64,000 bases of DNA from Synergistaceae bacterium (GTDB taxonomy: Bacteria > Synergistota > Synergistia > Synergistales > Aminobacteriaceae), in NCBI GenBank assembly GCA_018436595.1, contig JAHDLC010000013.1, forward strand, positions 62,001 through 126,000, read 5' to 3'. A program made the position numbers and the translations under genes. Position 1 is the first letter of the stretch. Every line of letters starts with the position of its first letter. Shown in pieces: positions 50,616 through 60,031 of this stretch. Under the pieces are notes generated by a model, which saw only the letters and a list, made by a program, of their open reading frames with translations, was not told the DNA's origin and made no database searches.

Positions 50616-52529
50616 TCAGTTCTTCTCCGACCCGGCAGTCCCGTTGTCCGGGAGCATTTTTCTGTCGATAACGAACGCTGTTCCGACGACGGCAAGGCCT
50701 ATGAGCGAATGGGTGGTTCCCGGGAAAAGAAGAAGCATGCCGCCGATGACGAACGAGATGCACCGAACGGGGTTCAGCAGGCATTCCTTGTGGCTGAACA
50801 TGCCGTAGGCTATGGAGATGGCCCCGATGAATCCTGTTATGCCGTGGCTGAGGATGCTTGTCCATGGGGCCCTGCCCACGAGGGCAGGATTGAGGGCGAA
50901 GAAATAGGGGAGGATGAATGCCACGATCCCGAGCCGTACCGAGAAAAAGCCTGTCTTGACCCAGTTTGCCTTCGCAATTCCTGCCGCTGCGACGGCCGCG
51001 GTGCATGTGGGAGGCGTCACACCTCCGAGGATCGCCCAGTAGATGAAGAAAAGATGTGCTGCCACAGGATCAATGCCAAGCTTGAGAAGGGGAGGCACCA
51101 GGATGGATACGGAGAGAACATATGTGGGGACCACCGGAAGGGACGTGCCGAGGAGGAAGGGGACAATTGTGGCGATTAGCAGGGAAAAGTAAATGTTCGT
51201 GCCGCCTATCTGCAGAATGACTCCGCTTATTTTTGGCGCGATTCCCGTCAGGCCTATGAGGTTGACCAGCATGCTCACCGATACAAGGATCGGGACTATC
51301 TGGGCTACGTCCCTTCCTCCTTCGGAGAGGGCGGATACGATGAGCTTCATGGTCTCCTTCATCTTTCTTTTCAGAATCCCCACCAGCAGAAAGACCGCCA
51401 GGGCCGAGACGCATGCGTAAAAACCTGCCAGCTGAAGGGGCTGCCCTATGGCGATAAGGTACAGCAGAACAGCTGTGGGGATAATAAGCCCGGCCATTCT
51501 TTCCAGGGTAAGGATGTCTTTCCACCTTGGAATCTCCTCGGGAGGAAGCTTGTCGATGCCCATGCGCACTGTCCGGAAATGGACTCCGCTGAACACCCCG
51601 GTGTAGTACAGCAGACAGGGAAGAAGGGCATACCCGATGATGTGGAAATAGGATATGTTGAGAAACTCCGCCATCATAAAGGCGCTGATACTCATAATGG
51701 GAGGAGTAATCCCGCCGCCGGATGAAGCGATGGCTTCCACCGCAGCGGCAAATTCCGGCCGGTAGCCCAACCGTTTCATCAATGGAATGGTATAGCTGCC
51801 CGTGACCATGACATTTGCCACCGAGCTTCCCGATATGCTGCCGAAAAGTGCGCTCGAGACCACAGCCGCTTTAGCAGGTCCGCCTGTATATTTGCCTGTA
51901 ATGGCAAGGGCTATGTCGATGAAGGTTTTTCCTCCCCCTGTAGCTGACAGCAGAGAGCCGAAGATGATGAACATGGAGATGAACGTTGCCGACATGCCCG
52001 TGACGCTGCCGAATATTCCGAGAGGGGAGTAATAAAGTGAGCTGAGCACAAACTCGAGATTGATTCCCTTCAATTTCCACATCCCGGGGAAGGATTCTCC
52101 TGCAAAGATGTAGCCCATCAGGAGGACGACCATAAGCGGTATGGCCAGCCCCACGGACCTTCGGGCGGCCTCCAGGACGAGGAGCGTGAGGGTCCCTCCG
52201 AGGATCAGGTCGAATAATGACGGCCCGGTGGTGCCCATGTAGATATCCAGTGCCTTGATGAATGCGTTCAGGTTTGCTGCCAGAAGAACCGCAATCAGAA
52301 GCAGGTCGTACAGCGAAATTCCCTCATCCGGGGGCTCTTCTTCTCTCCTGGTTCGGAACGGAAAGTAGAGAAAACCTATGGAGAGGCCGAATGCAACGTG
52401 GATTGCCCTGAACTGGATGTCGAGGAGACTCGTCAGATAGATCGGGGCCAGGAGCTGAAAGACGGCGAGAAAAAAGCCGAGCGTGAAAATGACCTTTGTC
52501 TTTATCCGGCCGATTGAAGTTAAGCTCAC
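50616..52529 (-). CDS. TRAP transporter fused permease (4TM/12TM, TAXI type)
   Basis: 637 residues from a GTG with GGGAGGG upstream. The N-terminal ~4 membrane segments are the small DctQ-like subunit and the rest the large DctM-like subunit (ALFGSISGSSVANVMVTGSY, ASSGGGITPPIMSISAFMMA, the second-half repeat GTSLPVVPTYVLSVSILVPP and WAILGGVTPPTC). The fused form is the usual partner of TAXI binding proteins, one of which is encoded 72 nt upstream. It imports an organic acid using a sodium or proton gradient. Confidence 0.93.
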   Translation of the reverse strand: MSLTSIGRIKTKVIFTLGFFLAVFQLLAPIYLTSLLDIQFRAIHVAFGLSIGFLYFPFRTRREEEPPDEGISLYDLLLIAVLLAANLNAFIKALDIYMGTTGPSLFDLILGGTLTLLVLEAARRSVGLAIPLMVVLLMGYIFAGESFPGMWKLKGINLEFVLSSLYYSPLGIFGSVTGMSATFISMFIIFGSLLSATGGGKTFIDIALAITGKYTGGPAKAAVVSSALFGSISGSSVANVMVTGSYTIPLMKRLGYRPEFAAAVEAIASSGGGITPPIMSISAFMMAEFLNISYFHIIGYALLPCLLYYTGVFSGVHFRTVRMGIDKLPPEEIPRWKDILTLERMAGLIIPTAVLLYLIAIGQPLQLAGFYACVSALAVFLLVGILKRKMKETMKLIVSALSEGGRDVAQIVPILVSVSMLVNLIGLTGIAPKISGVILQIGGTNIYFSLLIATIVPFLLGTSLPVVPTYVLSVSILVPPLLKLGIDPVAAHLFFIYWAILGGVTPPTCTAAVAAAGIAKANWVKTGFFSVRLGIVAFILPYFFALNPALVGRAPWTSILSHGITGFIGAISIAYGMFSHKECLLNPVRCISFVIGGMLLLFPGTTHSLIGLAVVGTAFVIDRKMLPDNGTAGSEKN

Positions 52530-52601
52530 AGTTCATCCCTCCCGCAGGGGGCCTGGCTGCGCATAGGACGCGCAGCCGGCCGAGATAAGGGGCAGACGGC
52601 G

Positions 52602-53618
52602 CTATTTTTTGTACTCCGGAGGAATGAACCGCTCCGGAACGTCGATTCCCTTTTCCTTCGCATACCGTATGAGCCCTGCATGGGCTGGTACAACGTCGTC
52701 TCCTGCGTTCTTGAAGTAGTCTCCCACCGGGTCGAAGCCCTTTATTGGCCCGTAGGCCGCGGCGATTTCGTCAAAGCCTTCCACGTAGGCCTTTACGATC
52801 TGGTAGCCCACTTCTTCCGGGAGGGAGGCTGTGGCGACAGCTCCGGCGATGGGGCACTCCTCCCATATGGGGCCTACGTCCGGAAATTCCCTGATGCTTC
52901 CCTTTTCACGCTTGAGGAAGGTCATGTAGGGGATCTTTTCCTGGATCTTCTTTACGTCTTCCTCGGAATATCCCACGACGGTGAGCGGTGTCGTGAGATT
53001 GACCTCGATGAGGGAGGCGTCCATGCTATTGAGGCCGCTTGATTTCTGGAGGCCGACAATCCGGTTCTCCTTGAGCGCGGTTATTGCATCCCCAAGGGCT
53101 GATGGTACGAGCTGGATATTGTGTCCGAGGATCTTGTCGTACTGCATGACGTATGCTGCAGATGCCGAACCGGGAATGCCGGGACAGAACCGTTTGCCCT
53201 TAAGGTCGGCAAAGGATGCAACACCCGAATCTTTGCGGACGTACAGCCTGTCGGCAAAGATGTTTCTCAGGAAGAGCCACCGTACATCCTTGAACTGCTT
53301 GCCTTCAAAACCTTCGATCCCCTTGTAGAGCTGAAGCGATCCGGGAAGGTCAATGGCCATTGCGAAATCGAACACTCCCGCACTTATTTTCCTGAGGTTG
53401 TCCATACCGGCACCGCTTTCGACGACGGTAACCTGGATGCCGTTGTCGGCCTTGTTGATGACGTTGGCAGCTGCCACGCACCAGGCATACACGCCCGAAG
53501 TGGAGGATGTGCTCCCCATGTTCAGATGGATTTCAGCCTGAGCAGTACCCGCAAATAGAAGGACTGCCGCCAGAACTGCAATGATCAATCCTGAAAAAAT
53601 ACCGTTCCTGATTTTCAT
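52602..53618 (-). CDS. TAXI-family TRAP transporter substrate-binding protein
   Basis: 338 residues. ATGs at 53624 and 53618 are both possible, and spacing from GGAGGG favours 53618. The signal peptide MKIRNGIFSGLIIAVLAAVL ends near TAQA-EIH. TAXI motifs: LNMGSTSSTSGVYAWCVAAA, VVESGAGMDNLRKISAGVFDFA and LKGKRFCPGIPGSASA. It captures the substrate outside the membrane and delivers it to the fused permease. Characterised TAXI ligands are glutamate-, 2-oxoglutarate- or carboxylate-like. Confidence 0.92.
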   Translation of the reverse strand: MKIRNGIFSGLIIAVLAAVLLFAGTAQAEIHLNMGSTSSTSGVYAWCVAAANVINKADNGIQVTVVESGAGMDNLRKISAGVFDFAMAIDLPGSLQLYKGIEGFEGKQFKDVRWLFLRNIFADRLYVRKDSGVASFADLKGKRFCPGIPGSASAAYVMQYDKILGHNIQLVPSALGDAITALKENRIVGLQKSSGLNSMDASLIEVNLTTPLTVVGYSEEDVKKIQEKIPYMTFLKREKGSIREFPDVGPIWEECPIAGAVATASLPEEVGYQIVKAYVEGFDEIAAAYGPIKGFDPVGDYFKNAGDDVVPAHAGLIRYAKEKGIDVPERFIPPEYKK

Positions 53619-53727
53619 TTTCATATCCCTCCTGTCCGTTTTTCTCTTTTCGCCTTTGAGAAAATATCTCCGCAGGGGTACGCACATACTCTTCCTGAAC
53701 CACACTCCTTTCGCTTTTCCTCCGGGG

Positions 53728-54234
53728 TCACCGGGGAAGGATGTATTTCCCGTTCTTTTTCAGGTATTCAACAAGCCCGCCTTCCCTTAGTATGTCGAGC
53801 ATCACGGGAGACAGGGGCTCGAGGGGTATCCTTTTTCTCTTTTCTGCCAGTTCGACAAAATTCTGCCCGATATTGACGGTAACCGTATCATCCTGGGTGA
53901 TGCCGTCCGTGTCGCAGAGAAAGCATGGAATACCCTGGTTGATCGCGTTGCGGAAAAATATGCGGGAATAGGATTTTGCGAGGATGGCTGAGATCCCGGC
54001 GTACTTGATGGCGATGGGGGCCTGTTCCCGGGACGATCCGCATCCGAAGTTGCGTCCCGCGGCCACGATGTCTCCCGGGCGGACTCTCTTGGAAAAGCCG
54101 GGGGCTATGTCCTCGAATACATGTTCCGCAAGGCTCGTGAAATCGAGGGTTTTCGTGTACTTCCCGGCGATGATGTAGTCGGTGTTGATATTGTCCCCAA
54201 AGGTATGGGCTCTTCCGGCCAGTATGTTTTCCAT
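53728..54234 (-). CDS. LeuD/DmdB-like small subunit of an aconitase-family hydro-lyase
   Basis: 168 residues from the ATG at 54234, with GAGGAGG 6 nt upstream overlapping the end of the large-subunit gene. The swivel domain shows GDNINTDYIIAGKYTK, PGDIVAAGRNFGCGSSREQA and SYSRIFFRNAINQG. The short archaeal-type form (about 165-170 residues) is shared by isopropylmalate isomerase, homoaconitase-like and 2,3-dimethylmalate dehydratase enzymes. No leuA or leuB is present, so leucine synthesis is unlikely. Confidence 0.9.
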   Translation of the reverse strand: MENILAGRAHTFGDNINTDYIIAGKYTKTLDFTSLAEHVFEDIAPGFSKRVRPGDIVAAGRNFGCGSSREQAPIAIKYAGISAILAKSYSRIFFRNAINQGIPCFLCDTDGITQDDTVTVNIGQNFVELAEKRKRIPLEPLSPVMLDILREGGLVEYLKKNGKYILPR

Positions 54235-54245
54235 GTCTGTCCTCC

Positions 54246-55511
54246 TCACTGCTTCCGCGACAGGTACGGCCGCGGATCGGTGATCCGCCCCTCGAGGGCG
54301 CTGGCGGCGCACGTGGCGGGAGAGGCGAGGTAGACCCTGGACTTGTTGTTCCCCATTCTGCCCCTGAAATTTCGGTTGGCGGTGGAGAGGACGTTTTCGC
54401 CGTCTCCCGGGACGCCGAGGTGCGTGCCCGGGCAGGGTCCGCATCCGGGTGGAAGGATTGTGGCTCCGGCCTCCACAAGCTGAAGGATAATGCCTTCAGC
54501 CAAACCATCAGCCAGTACTTTTCTCGAAGGAGGGCAGACAAGGAGCCGGCAGTTTGGGGAAACATGGTTCCCGGCAAGTATCCGTGCCGCTATCCTGAGG
54601 TCGTCGAGCCTTCCATTAGTGCAGGTGCCGATATAGACCTGGCTGATTTCCGTCCCCGCAGCCTCCGTTACGGGTACGGCGGCGTCCACTGAATGGGGGA
54701 GACTGACCTGGGGGGGGACGTCGGGTGCGTACATTTCAATCTTCCCATCGAACCGGGAATCCTCGTCATCGAATGCGGGGATGCCTTCGCTTTTCCCCAG
54801 TGCCCTCAGGTGGGCTGCCGTCGTATCATCCGCCTCCATCAGTCCGGCTTTCGCGCCGCATTCAATGGCCATGTTGCTCAGGGTCATCCGTTCCGAAAGG
54901 GACATTCCCCGAACAGTATCCCCGCAGAAAGAGAGGGCGAGATAGTCGGCGCCGTCGGAGCCTATTTTTCCGATGAGATGGAGCATAAGGTCCTTGGCGC
55001 ATGTCCCCTCCTCCATCGGTCCCCGAATATGGACCTTCATTGTTCCGGGAACGCGGAGCCAGAGCTTTCCCGTCAGCATGACCCCGCTCATGTCGGTGGA
55101 ACCTATGCCGAAGGCAAACACGTTGAGGGCGCCGTAGGTGCATGTATGGGAATCGGCCCCCACTGCAAGTCCTCCGGGAGAAACAAGGCCCCTCTCGACA
55201 ACGATCTGGTGACAGACTCCGTCCCCCACGTCAAAAAGTGGTATCCCCTGGGCCGATGCAAAGTTCCTGAGAAGTGCGTGAAGGTTGCTGATCCGCTCGT
55301 TGGGACTGGGTGTGGCATGGTCGAGGACGACGACCATTTTTGAAGGGTCCCAGACCCGCTCTTTTCCATATTCTTCAAATGCCTGTATGGCGATGGGACC
55401 GGTGGTGTCATGGATCATGGCCAAATCAACATCGGCGATGACGAAGTCACCTGCCCGTGCATCCACCCCCGAATGGGCAGATATGATCTTTTCAGCCGCA
55501 GTCTTTCCCAA
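54246..55511 (-). CDS. LeuC/DmdA-like large subunit of an aconitase-family hydro-lyase
   Basis: 421 residues from a TTG start with AAGGAGG 8 nt upstream. The [4Fe-4S]-binding cysteines are in IGTCTNGRLDD and GCGPCPGTHLG. Other blocks are VLDHATPSPNERISNLHALL, VGADSHTCTYGALNVFAFGIG and RNFRGRMGNNKSRVYLASP. It performs reversible dehydration/hydration of a 2-hydroxy acid with its small subunit. In Eubacterium barkeri nicotinate degradation, similar subunits (DmdAB) act with an ICL-family lyase, the same pairing as here. Confidence 0.92.
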   Translation of the reverse strand: MGKTAAEKIISAHSGVDARAGDFVIADVDLAMIHDTTGPIAIQAFEEYGKERVWDPSKMVVVLDHATPSPNERISNLHALLRNFASAQGIPLFDVGDGVCHQIVVERGLVSPGGLAVGADSHTCTYGALNVFAFGIGSTDMSGVMLTGKLWLRVPGTMKVHIRGPMEEGTCAKDLMLHLIGKIGSDGADYLALSFCGDTVRGMSLSERMTLSNMAIECGAKAGLMEADDTTAAHLRALGKSEGIPAFDDEDSRFDGKIEMYAPDVPPQVSLPHSVDAAVPVTEAAGTEISQVYIGTCTNGRLDDLRIAARILAGNHVSPNCRLLVCPPSRKVLADGLAEGIILQLVEAGATILPPGCGPCPGTHLGVPGDGENVLSTANRNFRGRMGNNKSRVYLASPATCAASALEGRITDPRPYLSRKQ

Positions 55512-55535
55512 GCCGTCGTCCTCCTTTCCTGTTCT

Positions 55536-56921
55536 TCAGTCTGATGCTGACAGGAGTCCTGTCAGTTCGTTGAAGCTTTCCAGGTCTTCCATGTGAAGGA
55601 CGGCCTCGATGATCCTGTCAACACGGTTCTCGTCGTCGATTGCTTTTCCGGCAAGCGTGCGGAACTTCCAGAGCAGTTCCTCGGAGGAGAAGGGATTCTT
55701 CGGATGCCCCTTGGGGAAGGTCTCCTGGAGGTTGAAGACCCGGCCGTCGTTCAGGTGGACGTCGACTTTCACCGTGTAGCGGAGGTGCCGGGGCAGTTTT
55801 TCGATCTCTTCGTCGTGAACCACGTCCACTTTCTTCGCGAACTCGAGAATCCTTGGATTCCGGATTTTTTCCTCGGTGAACTGATCGATGAAAGCGTTCC
55901 CCTCGAGAAGGGTGACGGCGCACACGTATGGGTGGCTGAGCTGGGCGGCTACAACGCTGGTTATGGCGTCGGCGTCCACGGAGTACTTGTGGGTGATGGA
56001 CGTGGTGTGGGCCACGACCTTTGCGATATCGTCAGGCTGAATGTCGGGGTGGTCCTCCCGGAACTTCCGGAGTGCACCTATAGTAGTGTGCTTGCTTCGG
56101 CAGGTGGAGTAGAACTTGAGGCCGATGCCCATGAGCTCCCACCGGTTCCCGAGCTCTCCGCTGGTGCGCTCCACATCGTACACGTCATCGGTGAAGCAGT
56201 TGTAGAATCCTCCGAACTTGTTCTCGAATACGTCCTCGATGCCCGTGAATCCTTTCTGTGCGAGGAGTGCCCCGATGATCGCCCCTTCGGATGACTTGGA
56301 CGGAACGATCCTCTTGGCCATGGAGGCGAACTGGACTGCCTGGAGTCCTCCTGACCAGTTCCCCGCGATGCCCATGGCATGCCCCATCTGTTCGGGAGTC
56401 AGGCCGAGCATGTTTCCCACTCCGGCAGTGGAACCGAAGGGACAGCAGGTCCCCGTGTTGTTCCAGCCCTGGTGGGCGATTTCCATGCCTACGGGTGCGG
56501 CTACCCGGCAGGAGATTTCGTAGGCCAGGGCCGCTGCAGTGAGGAAGTCTTTGCCGCTCATGTTTCCGAGCATTTCGGCGAAGGCGGTGATGCACCCGAG
56601 TACCCCGGTGGAGACGTGGATGATACCGTCGGTATGGGTATCATCCAGCTCGAATGAGTTTATTGCCGAGCCGTTGAGCATCATGGCGTTGATGACGGAC
56701 GTCTTCCGGCCCGTTCCCCATATGGACGCCTCTTCCCTGTCACTCATGTTCTCGAGGACGTCCCGGTAAATCTGCATCCAGGGCGTAGTGGAGCCGAAAA
56801 GGCCGCATCCGTAACAGTCGAGCATCACTCTTTTCAGGTGATCGAGGACCTCGGCCGGAATGTCCTCGTACCTCAGCTCTGATGAAAATCTGGAAATCCT
56901 TTCGTTAATGGTATCCATCAT
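55536..56921 (-). CDS. MmgE/PrpD-family protein, paralogue 1
   Basis: 461 residues from the ATG at 56921, with AAGGGGG overlapping the stop of the preceding gene. PrpD-family features: an all-helical N-domain with SAINSFELDDTHTDGIIHVS, a glycine-rich segment GTCCPFGSTAGVGNMLGLTP and a C-terminal domain with FYSTCRSKHTTIGAL. Family members include 2-methylcitrate dehydratase and cis-aconitate decarboxylase. This is one of three divergent copies in the cluster. The specific substrate is unknown. Confidence 0.88.
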   Translation of the reverse strand: MMDTINERISRFSSELRYEDIPAEVLDHLKRVMLDCYGCGLFGSTTPWMQIYRDVLENMSDREEASIWGTGRKTSVINAMMLNGSAINSFELDDTHTDGIIHVSTGVLGCITAFAEMLGNMSGKDFLTAAALAYEISCRVAAPVGMEIAHQGWNNTGTCCPFGSTAGVGNMLGLTPEQMGHAMGIAGNWSGGLQAVQFASMAKRIVPSKSSEGAIIGALLAQKGFTGIEDVFENKFGGFYNCFTDDVYDVERTSGELGNRWELMGIGLKFYSTCRSKHTTIGALRKFREDHPDIQPDDIAKVVAHTTSITHKYSVDADAITSVVAAQLSHPYVCAVTLLEGNAFIDQFTEEKIRNPRILEFAKKVDVVHDEEIEKLPRHLRYTVKVDVHLNDGRVFNLQETFPKGHPKNPFSSEELLWKFRTLAGKAIDDENRVDRIIEAVLHMEDLESFNELTGLLSASD

Positions 56922-56937
56922 GGTCCGTTCCCCCTTC

Positions 56938-58299
56938 TCAAATGTGCAGCATCTCCGTGAAGGAAGCGATTTCCCCACGGGTATGGATTGCCATGGCAGC
57001 CGCCATGATCTCTTCAGCCTTTTCAGGGGAGATAACTCCCCCCGTGACGTCCCGGAATTTTTCGAAAAGCTCCTCGTCGGACATGGGGTTTTCAGCATCC
57101 CCCTTCGCGTGGTCGATCCTCGCGGAGGCCGAATTTCCTTTTTTGTCCCGGATCTCCACGATCATGGAACGGGGATTGGGGTAGAGTTTCTGGATCTCTT
57201 CGTCCACCTCGATCCGGACCATGTCCGAGACTCTTCTCACTTCAGGGTCTGCGATCGCCTCCTCCTCGTATTCCCGGATTCCGGCTTTTCCCCGGACCAG
57301 GATGGAAGCGATGCCGTACTGGATGCTGAGACGGGCGTGGAGGGGAGAACGGTAGTCAGGAATGTCCGAGCCCTGTTTTGCGTTCCGGTGGGTGCGAACC
57401 ACGATGGACTCGATACCCTCCGGGGGGAAGGGGTGCTGTTCCAGATCTTTCTGCGTGGCCTCAATGGCATAGTGTACGTACCTGCAGGAGCAGTAGGGCT
57501 TGAAATAGATGCGCAGGAAGTGCCAGTCCTTCCCGAGATCCCTGTCTACGAGGGCTGTGTCTGCGCTGTCGGCGAAGCAGTGGAAGAAACCGAGCTTTCC
57601 CTCGAGGATTTCGGCAGGCCCCGTCATGCCGTCACGGGCGAGCATAGCAGCGAGGATACCGTTCCTGGCGGCGTTGCCCGGATGAACATGCTTTGATATG
57701 GACCCGTCGATCTCGTACTGGTTGATCCCCGACGCCAGGCTCCCGGCAATTCCAAGGGCCTGGACTGTCAGGTCCGGGGAGAGTCCGAGGATTTTCGCCG
57801 CCGCGGCCGTTGTGCCGAATGACGCGATGGTGCCGGTCGGGTGGAATCCCCTGAGATAATGGCCCGGATTGATGGCGGTCCCTATGCGGAGCGACACCTC
57901 GTAGCCCGCCGTAATGGCTTCCAGGAGCTTTTTCCCCGATATTCCCTCCGCCTCACCCAGGGCAAGGCATGCTGGGATAATGGAAGCGCCGGGATGATAG
58001 GTGGCGTACTTCGATCCGTCGTCCAGCTCAAGGGCATGGGCCGCCATTCCATTGACAAATGCGGCGGTCATGGGGGCTCTCCGGAGTGAACTCCCGGCCA
58101 CGACAGCTTCTTCCTTTTCTCCGAGTCTCTCGGCGAACTTTCTCCCGGATTGTCCGCTCCGGGACAGCCTGCTTCCCGCAAGAAGGGCTCCCGTGGTGTC
58201 GAGAAGGCATCTTCGTGCCTGAGAGACGACTTCCTCCGGCAGCCGGTCACAGACAAGGGAGGATGAAAAAGCGGCAAGTTTTTCGGTGAGGCTGGCCAT
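56938..58299 (-). CDS. MmgE/PrpD-family protein, paralogue 2
   Basis: 453 residues from the ATG at 58299. The ribosome binding site GGGAGG lies in the end of the DUF4387 gene, 8 nt upstream. Signatures: MAAHALELDDGSKYATYHPG, GFHPTGTIASFGTTAAAAKI, HVHPGNAARNGILAAMLA and a YCSCRYVHYAIEAT segment. The three PrpD-like proteins are clearly different in sequence, so they probably act on different intermediates or form hetero-oligomers. Confidence 0.88.
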   Translation of the reverse strand: MASLTEKLAAFSSSLVCDRLPEEVVSQARRCLLDTTGALLAGSRLSRSGQSGRKFAERLGEKEEAVVAGSSLRRAPMTAAFVNGMAAHALELDDGSKYATYHPGASIIPACLALGEAEGISGKKLLEAITAGYEVSLRIGTAINPGHYLRGFHPTGTIASFGTTAAAAKILGLSPDLTVQALGIAGSLASGINQYEIDGSISKHVHPGNAARNGILAAMLARDGMTGPAEILEGKLGFFHCFADSADTALVDRDLGKDWHFLRIYFKPYCSCRYVHYAIEATQKDLEQHPFPPEGIESIVVRTHRNAKQGSDIPDYRSPLHARLSIQYGIASILVRGKAGIREYEEEAIADPEVRRVSDMVRIEVDEEIQKLYPNPRSMIVEIRDKKGNSASARIDHAKGDAENPMSDEELFEKFRDVTGGVISPEKAEEIMAAAMAIHTRGEIASFTEMLHI

Positions 58300-58307
58300 G
58301 GATCGTC

Positions 58308-58634
58308 TCAGTCCTCCCAGGGAACCTCGAGGGAAAAGAGAGGGGCGTACTGCTGGCATCCGTACACGTCCGTCTCCCCCGGGCCTCCGCTGGGGATATT
58401 GCGTTTTATGTTGGCCTTGATTCCCATGCCGGGATCGAAGAACATGAAATCAAGAATCTTGTCCTCGGGAAGCCTGTAGGCGTGGGCTATGGCCTTCTGC
58501 GTAACGGCTCCCGACTGTTTCACCCTTTCGTAGACCTGCCGGTCGGCGAAGATGATCTCAAGGGTGATCATGAAGCTGCCCGCGTTCTTGCTCCTGATCG
58601 TTCTGGCCAGGCTGCAGATGTTCATGGTCTTCAT
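58308..58634 (-). CDS. DUF4387 protein (AtuA-associated)
   Basis: 108 residues from the ATG at 58634, overlapping the stop of the preceding PrpD gene (ATGA). The sequence fits DUF4387: LARTIRSKNAGSFMITLEII near the N-terminus and DKILDFMFFDPGMGIKANIK. This domain is found fused or adjacent to AtuA/DUF1446 proteins. Its biochemical function is unknown. Tight coupling on both sides indicates it works with the PrpD-like and AtuA-like proteins. Confidence 0.88.
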   Translation of the reverse strand: MKTMNICSLARTIRSKNAGSFMITLEIIFADRQVYERVKQSGAVTQKAIAHAYRLPEDKILDFMFFDPGMGIKANIKRNIPSGGPGETDVYGCQQYAPLFSLEVPWED

Positions 58635-60028
58635 GGCGTATGAAACCTCCCGAAATGGTCGAGTATTTGCCCGTACCCGGCGGCGCCGGGGTCGGACTCT
58701 ATGCATATCTCCCAGAGGCCCGATACGAATTCCTCCGGATAGTAGGGGGCCAGCATGGCCGTCAGCTTTTCCCGAAGGTCCCCGTCGGTGACGGGGTTCT
58801 CCGGTTCGCCCTTCGCCACGGGGATACCGTTTTCGACGCTCCTGCCGTCCTTCAGGACGAGGCGCAGCCACGCCCCCCGCTCCTCGGGGTACAGGGCGTT
58901 CATGTGCTCGTCCTCCTCGATCGTCACGGCCGAGGCGACACGCCGCAGTTCTTCATCGGCGAGCAGTTCGGGCGTATAGTCCTGGAGGGTGACGTTTCCC
59001 TTCCTGAGGGCCACGGCGAGGGAGAAGGGCAGACTGAACATGGCTTCCTCGAAGGTGGCGGGAAGGAAGATCTGCCCCACTTCCACGATGCCGAGCCTGT
59101 AGGTCTTGACTCGGATGGATTCCACATCCCGTTCCGTGCAGTCCAGAACCTTCCTGGCTTCCCTCACCAGGTCGATGGCTGCGTGGCAGTGCCTGCAGGT
59201 GGGGTAGAGCTTCGTATAGGTCAGCAGGATCTCCCACCGCTTCCCGAGGTCGCCGGTGAGGGCTTCCTCAGAGTATTCCCCGGCGCACATGGCCTTGAAC
59301 CATCCGTGCTCTCCCTCGAAGAGGGTGCGGGGTGACTTTGCGCCCCGGGAGGCGAACTCCGCCGAAAGCACTCCTGCCAGTGCGGATTTTCCGGGCTGCA
59401 GGGGCTTGATCCCCGGGTGGTCGTGGAGCATCTCCTGGAGCCCGGCGCTCTGGAGCCCTCCCATGGACATGGCGTAGGCGAACTGTTCGCCAGCCAGGCC
59501 AAGGATGGAGGCGCACCCGGCGGCGGCCCCGATGGAGCCGCAGGTTCCCGTGGAGTGAAAGCCCCGCTTCAGATGGGATGGATTAATGGACCGTGCCGCC
59601 CTGAGCATGGCATCGTACCCGATGGCGATTCCCTTCAGGATGTCGGGGAAGGAGGATTTCATCTTCTCCCCCATGGCCAAGACGGCGGGAATGACCGCCA
59701 CGGCGGGGTGGGACGTGCCCCACCGGTGCCCGTCGTCCAGCTCGATGGAGTGGGCCATGATCCCCGTGGCCAGGGCCGCCCAGGGCGCCGGAACTTTGCT
59801 TCCGTCGCAGAGAATGGTGGCTTCCTCCCTGCCGCCGGTCTCTCTGGCGTACTCTATGGCGATGGACGCCAGCTCTCCTTCGTGAAACCCGGCGGCGGTC
59901 TCGCAGAGGAAATCCATGAGCACCCTCCGGGCCTTCTCCAGGACGGTTCCGGGTATGTCCCCGGGACCGAGGGAGGCGTAGAAGTCCGCCAGTTCCGTGA
60001 GCAGGGTCTTCGTCCCCTGGACTTCCAT
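58631..60028 (-). CDS. MmgE/PrpD-family protein, paralogue 3
   Basis: 465 residues, beginning 3 nt after the AtuA-like gene. Signatures: MAHSIELDDGHRWGTSHPAV, RGFHSTGTCGSIGAAAGCAS, LQPGKSALAGVLSAEFASRG and YPTCRHCHAAIDLVREA. The C-terminal end carries extra acidic sequence. It is coupled to DUF4387 by ATGA overlap, so the two products are probably made in equal amounts and may form a complex. Confidence 0.88.
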   Translation of the reverse strand: MEVQGTKTLLTELADFYASLGPGDIPGTVLEKARRVLMDFLCETAAGFHEGELASIAIEYARETGGREEATILCDGSKVPAPWAALATGIMAHSIELDDGHRWGTSHPAVAVIPAVLAMGEKMKSSFPDILKGIAIGYDAMLRAARSINPSHLKRGFHSTGTCGSIGAAAGCASILGLAGEQFAYAMSMGGLQSAGLQEMLHDHPGIKPLQPGKSALAGVLSAEFASRGAKSPRTLFEGEHGWFKAMCAGEYSEEALTGDLGKRWEILLTYTKLYPTCRHCHAAIDLVREARKVLDCTERDVESIRVKTYRLGIVEVGQIFLPATFEEAMFSLPFSLAVALRKGNVTLQDYTPELLADEELRRVASAVTIEEDEHMNALYPEERGAWLRLVLKDGRSVENGIPVAKGEPENPVTDGDLREKLTAMLAPYYPEEFVSGLWEICIESDPGAAGYGQILDHFGRFHTP

Positions 60029-60031
60029 GGC

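Noticed and set aside
53728-55511. Annotation of the aconitase-family pair as leucine-biosynthetic LeuCD
   Set aside because: No leuA or leuB is present, and the pair sits inside a transporter-lyase-PrpD operon, so a catabolic hydro-lyase is more likely.
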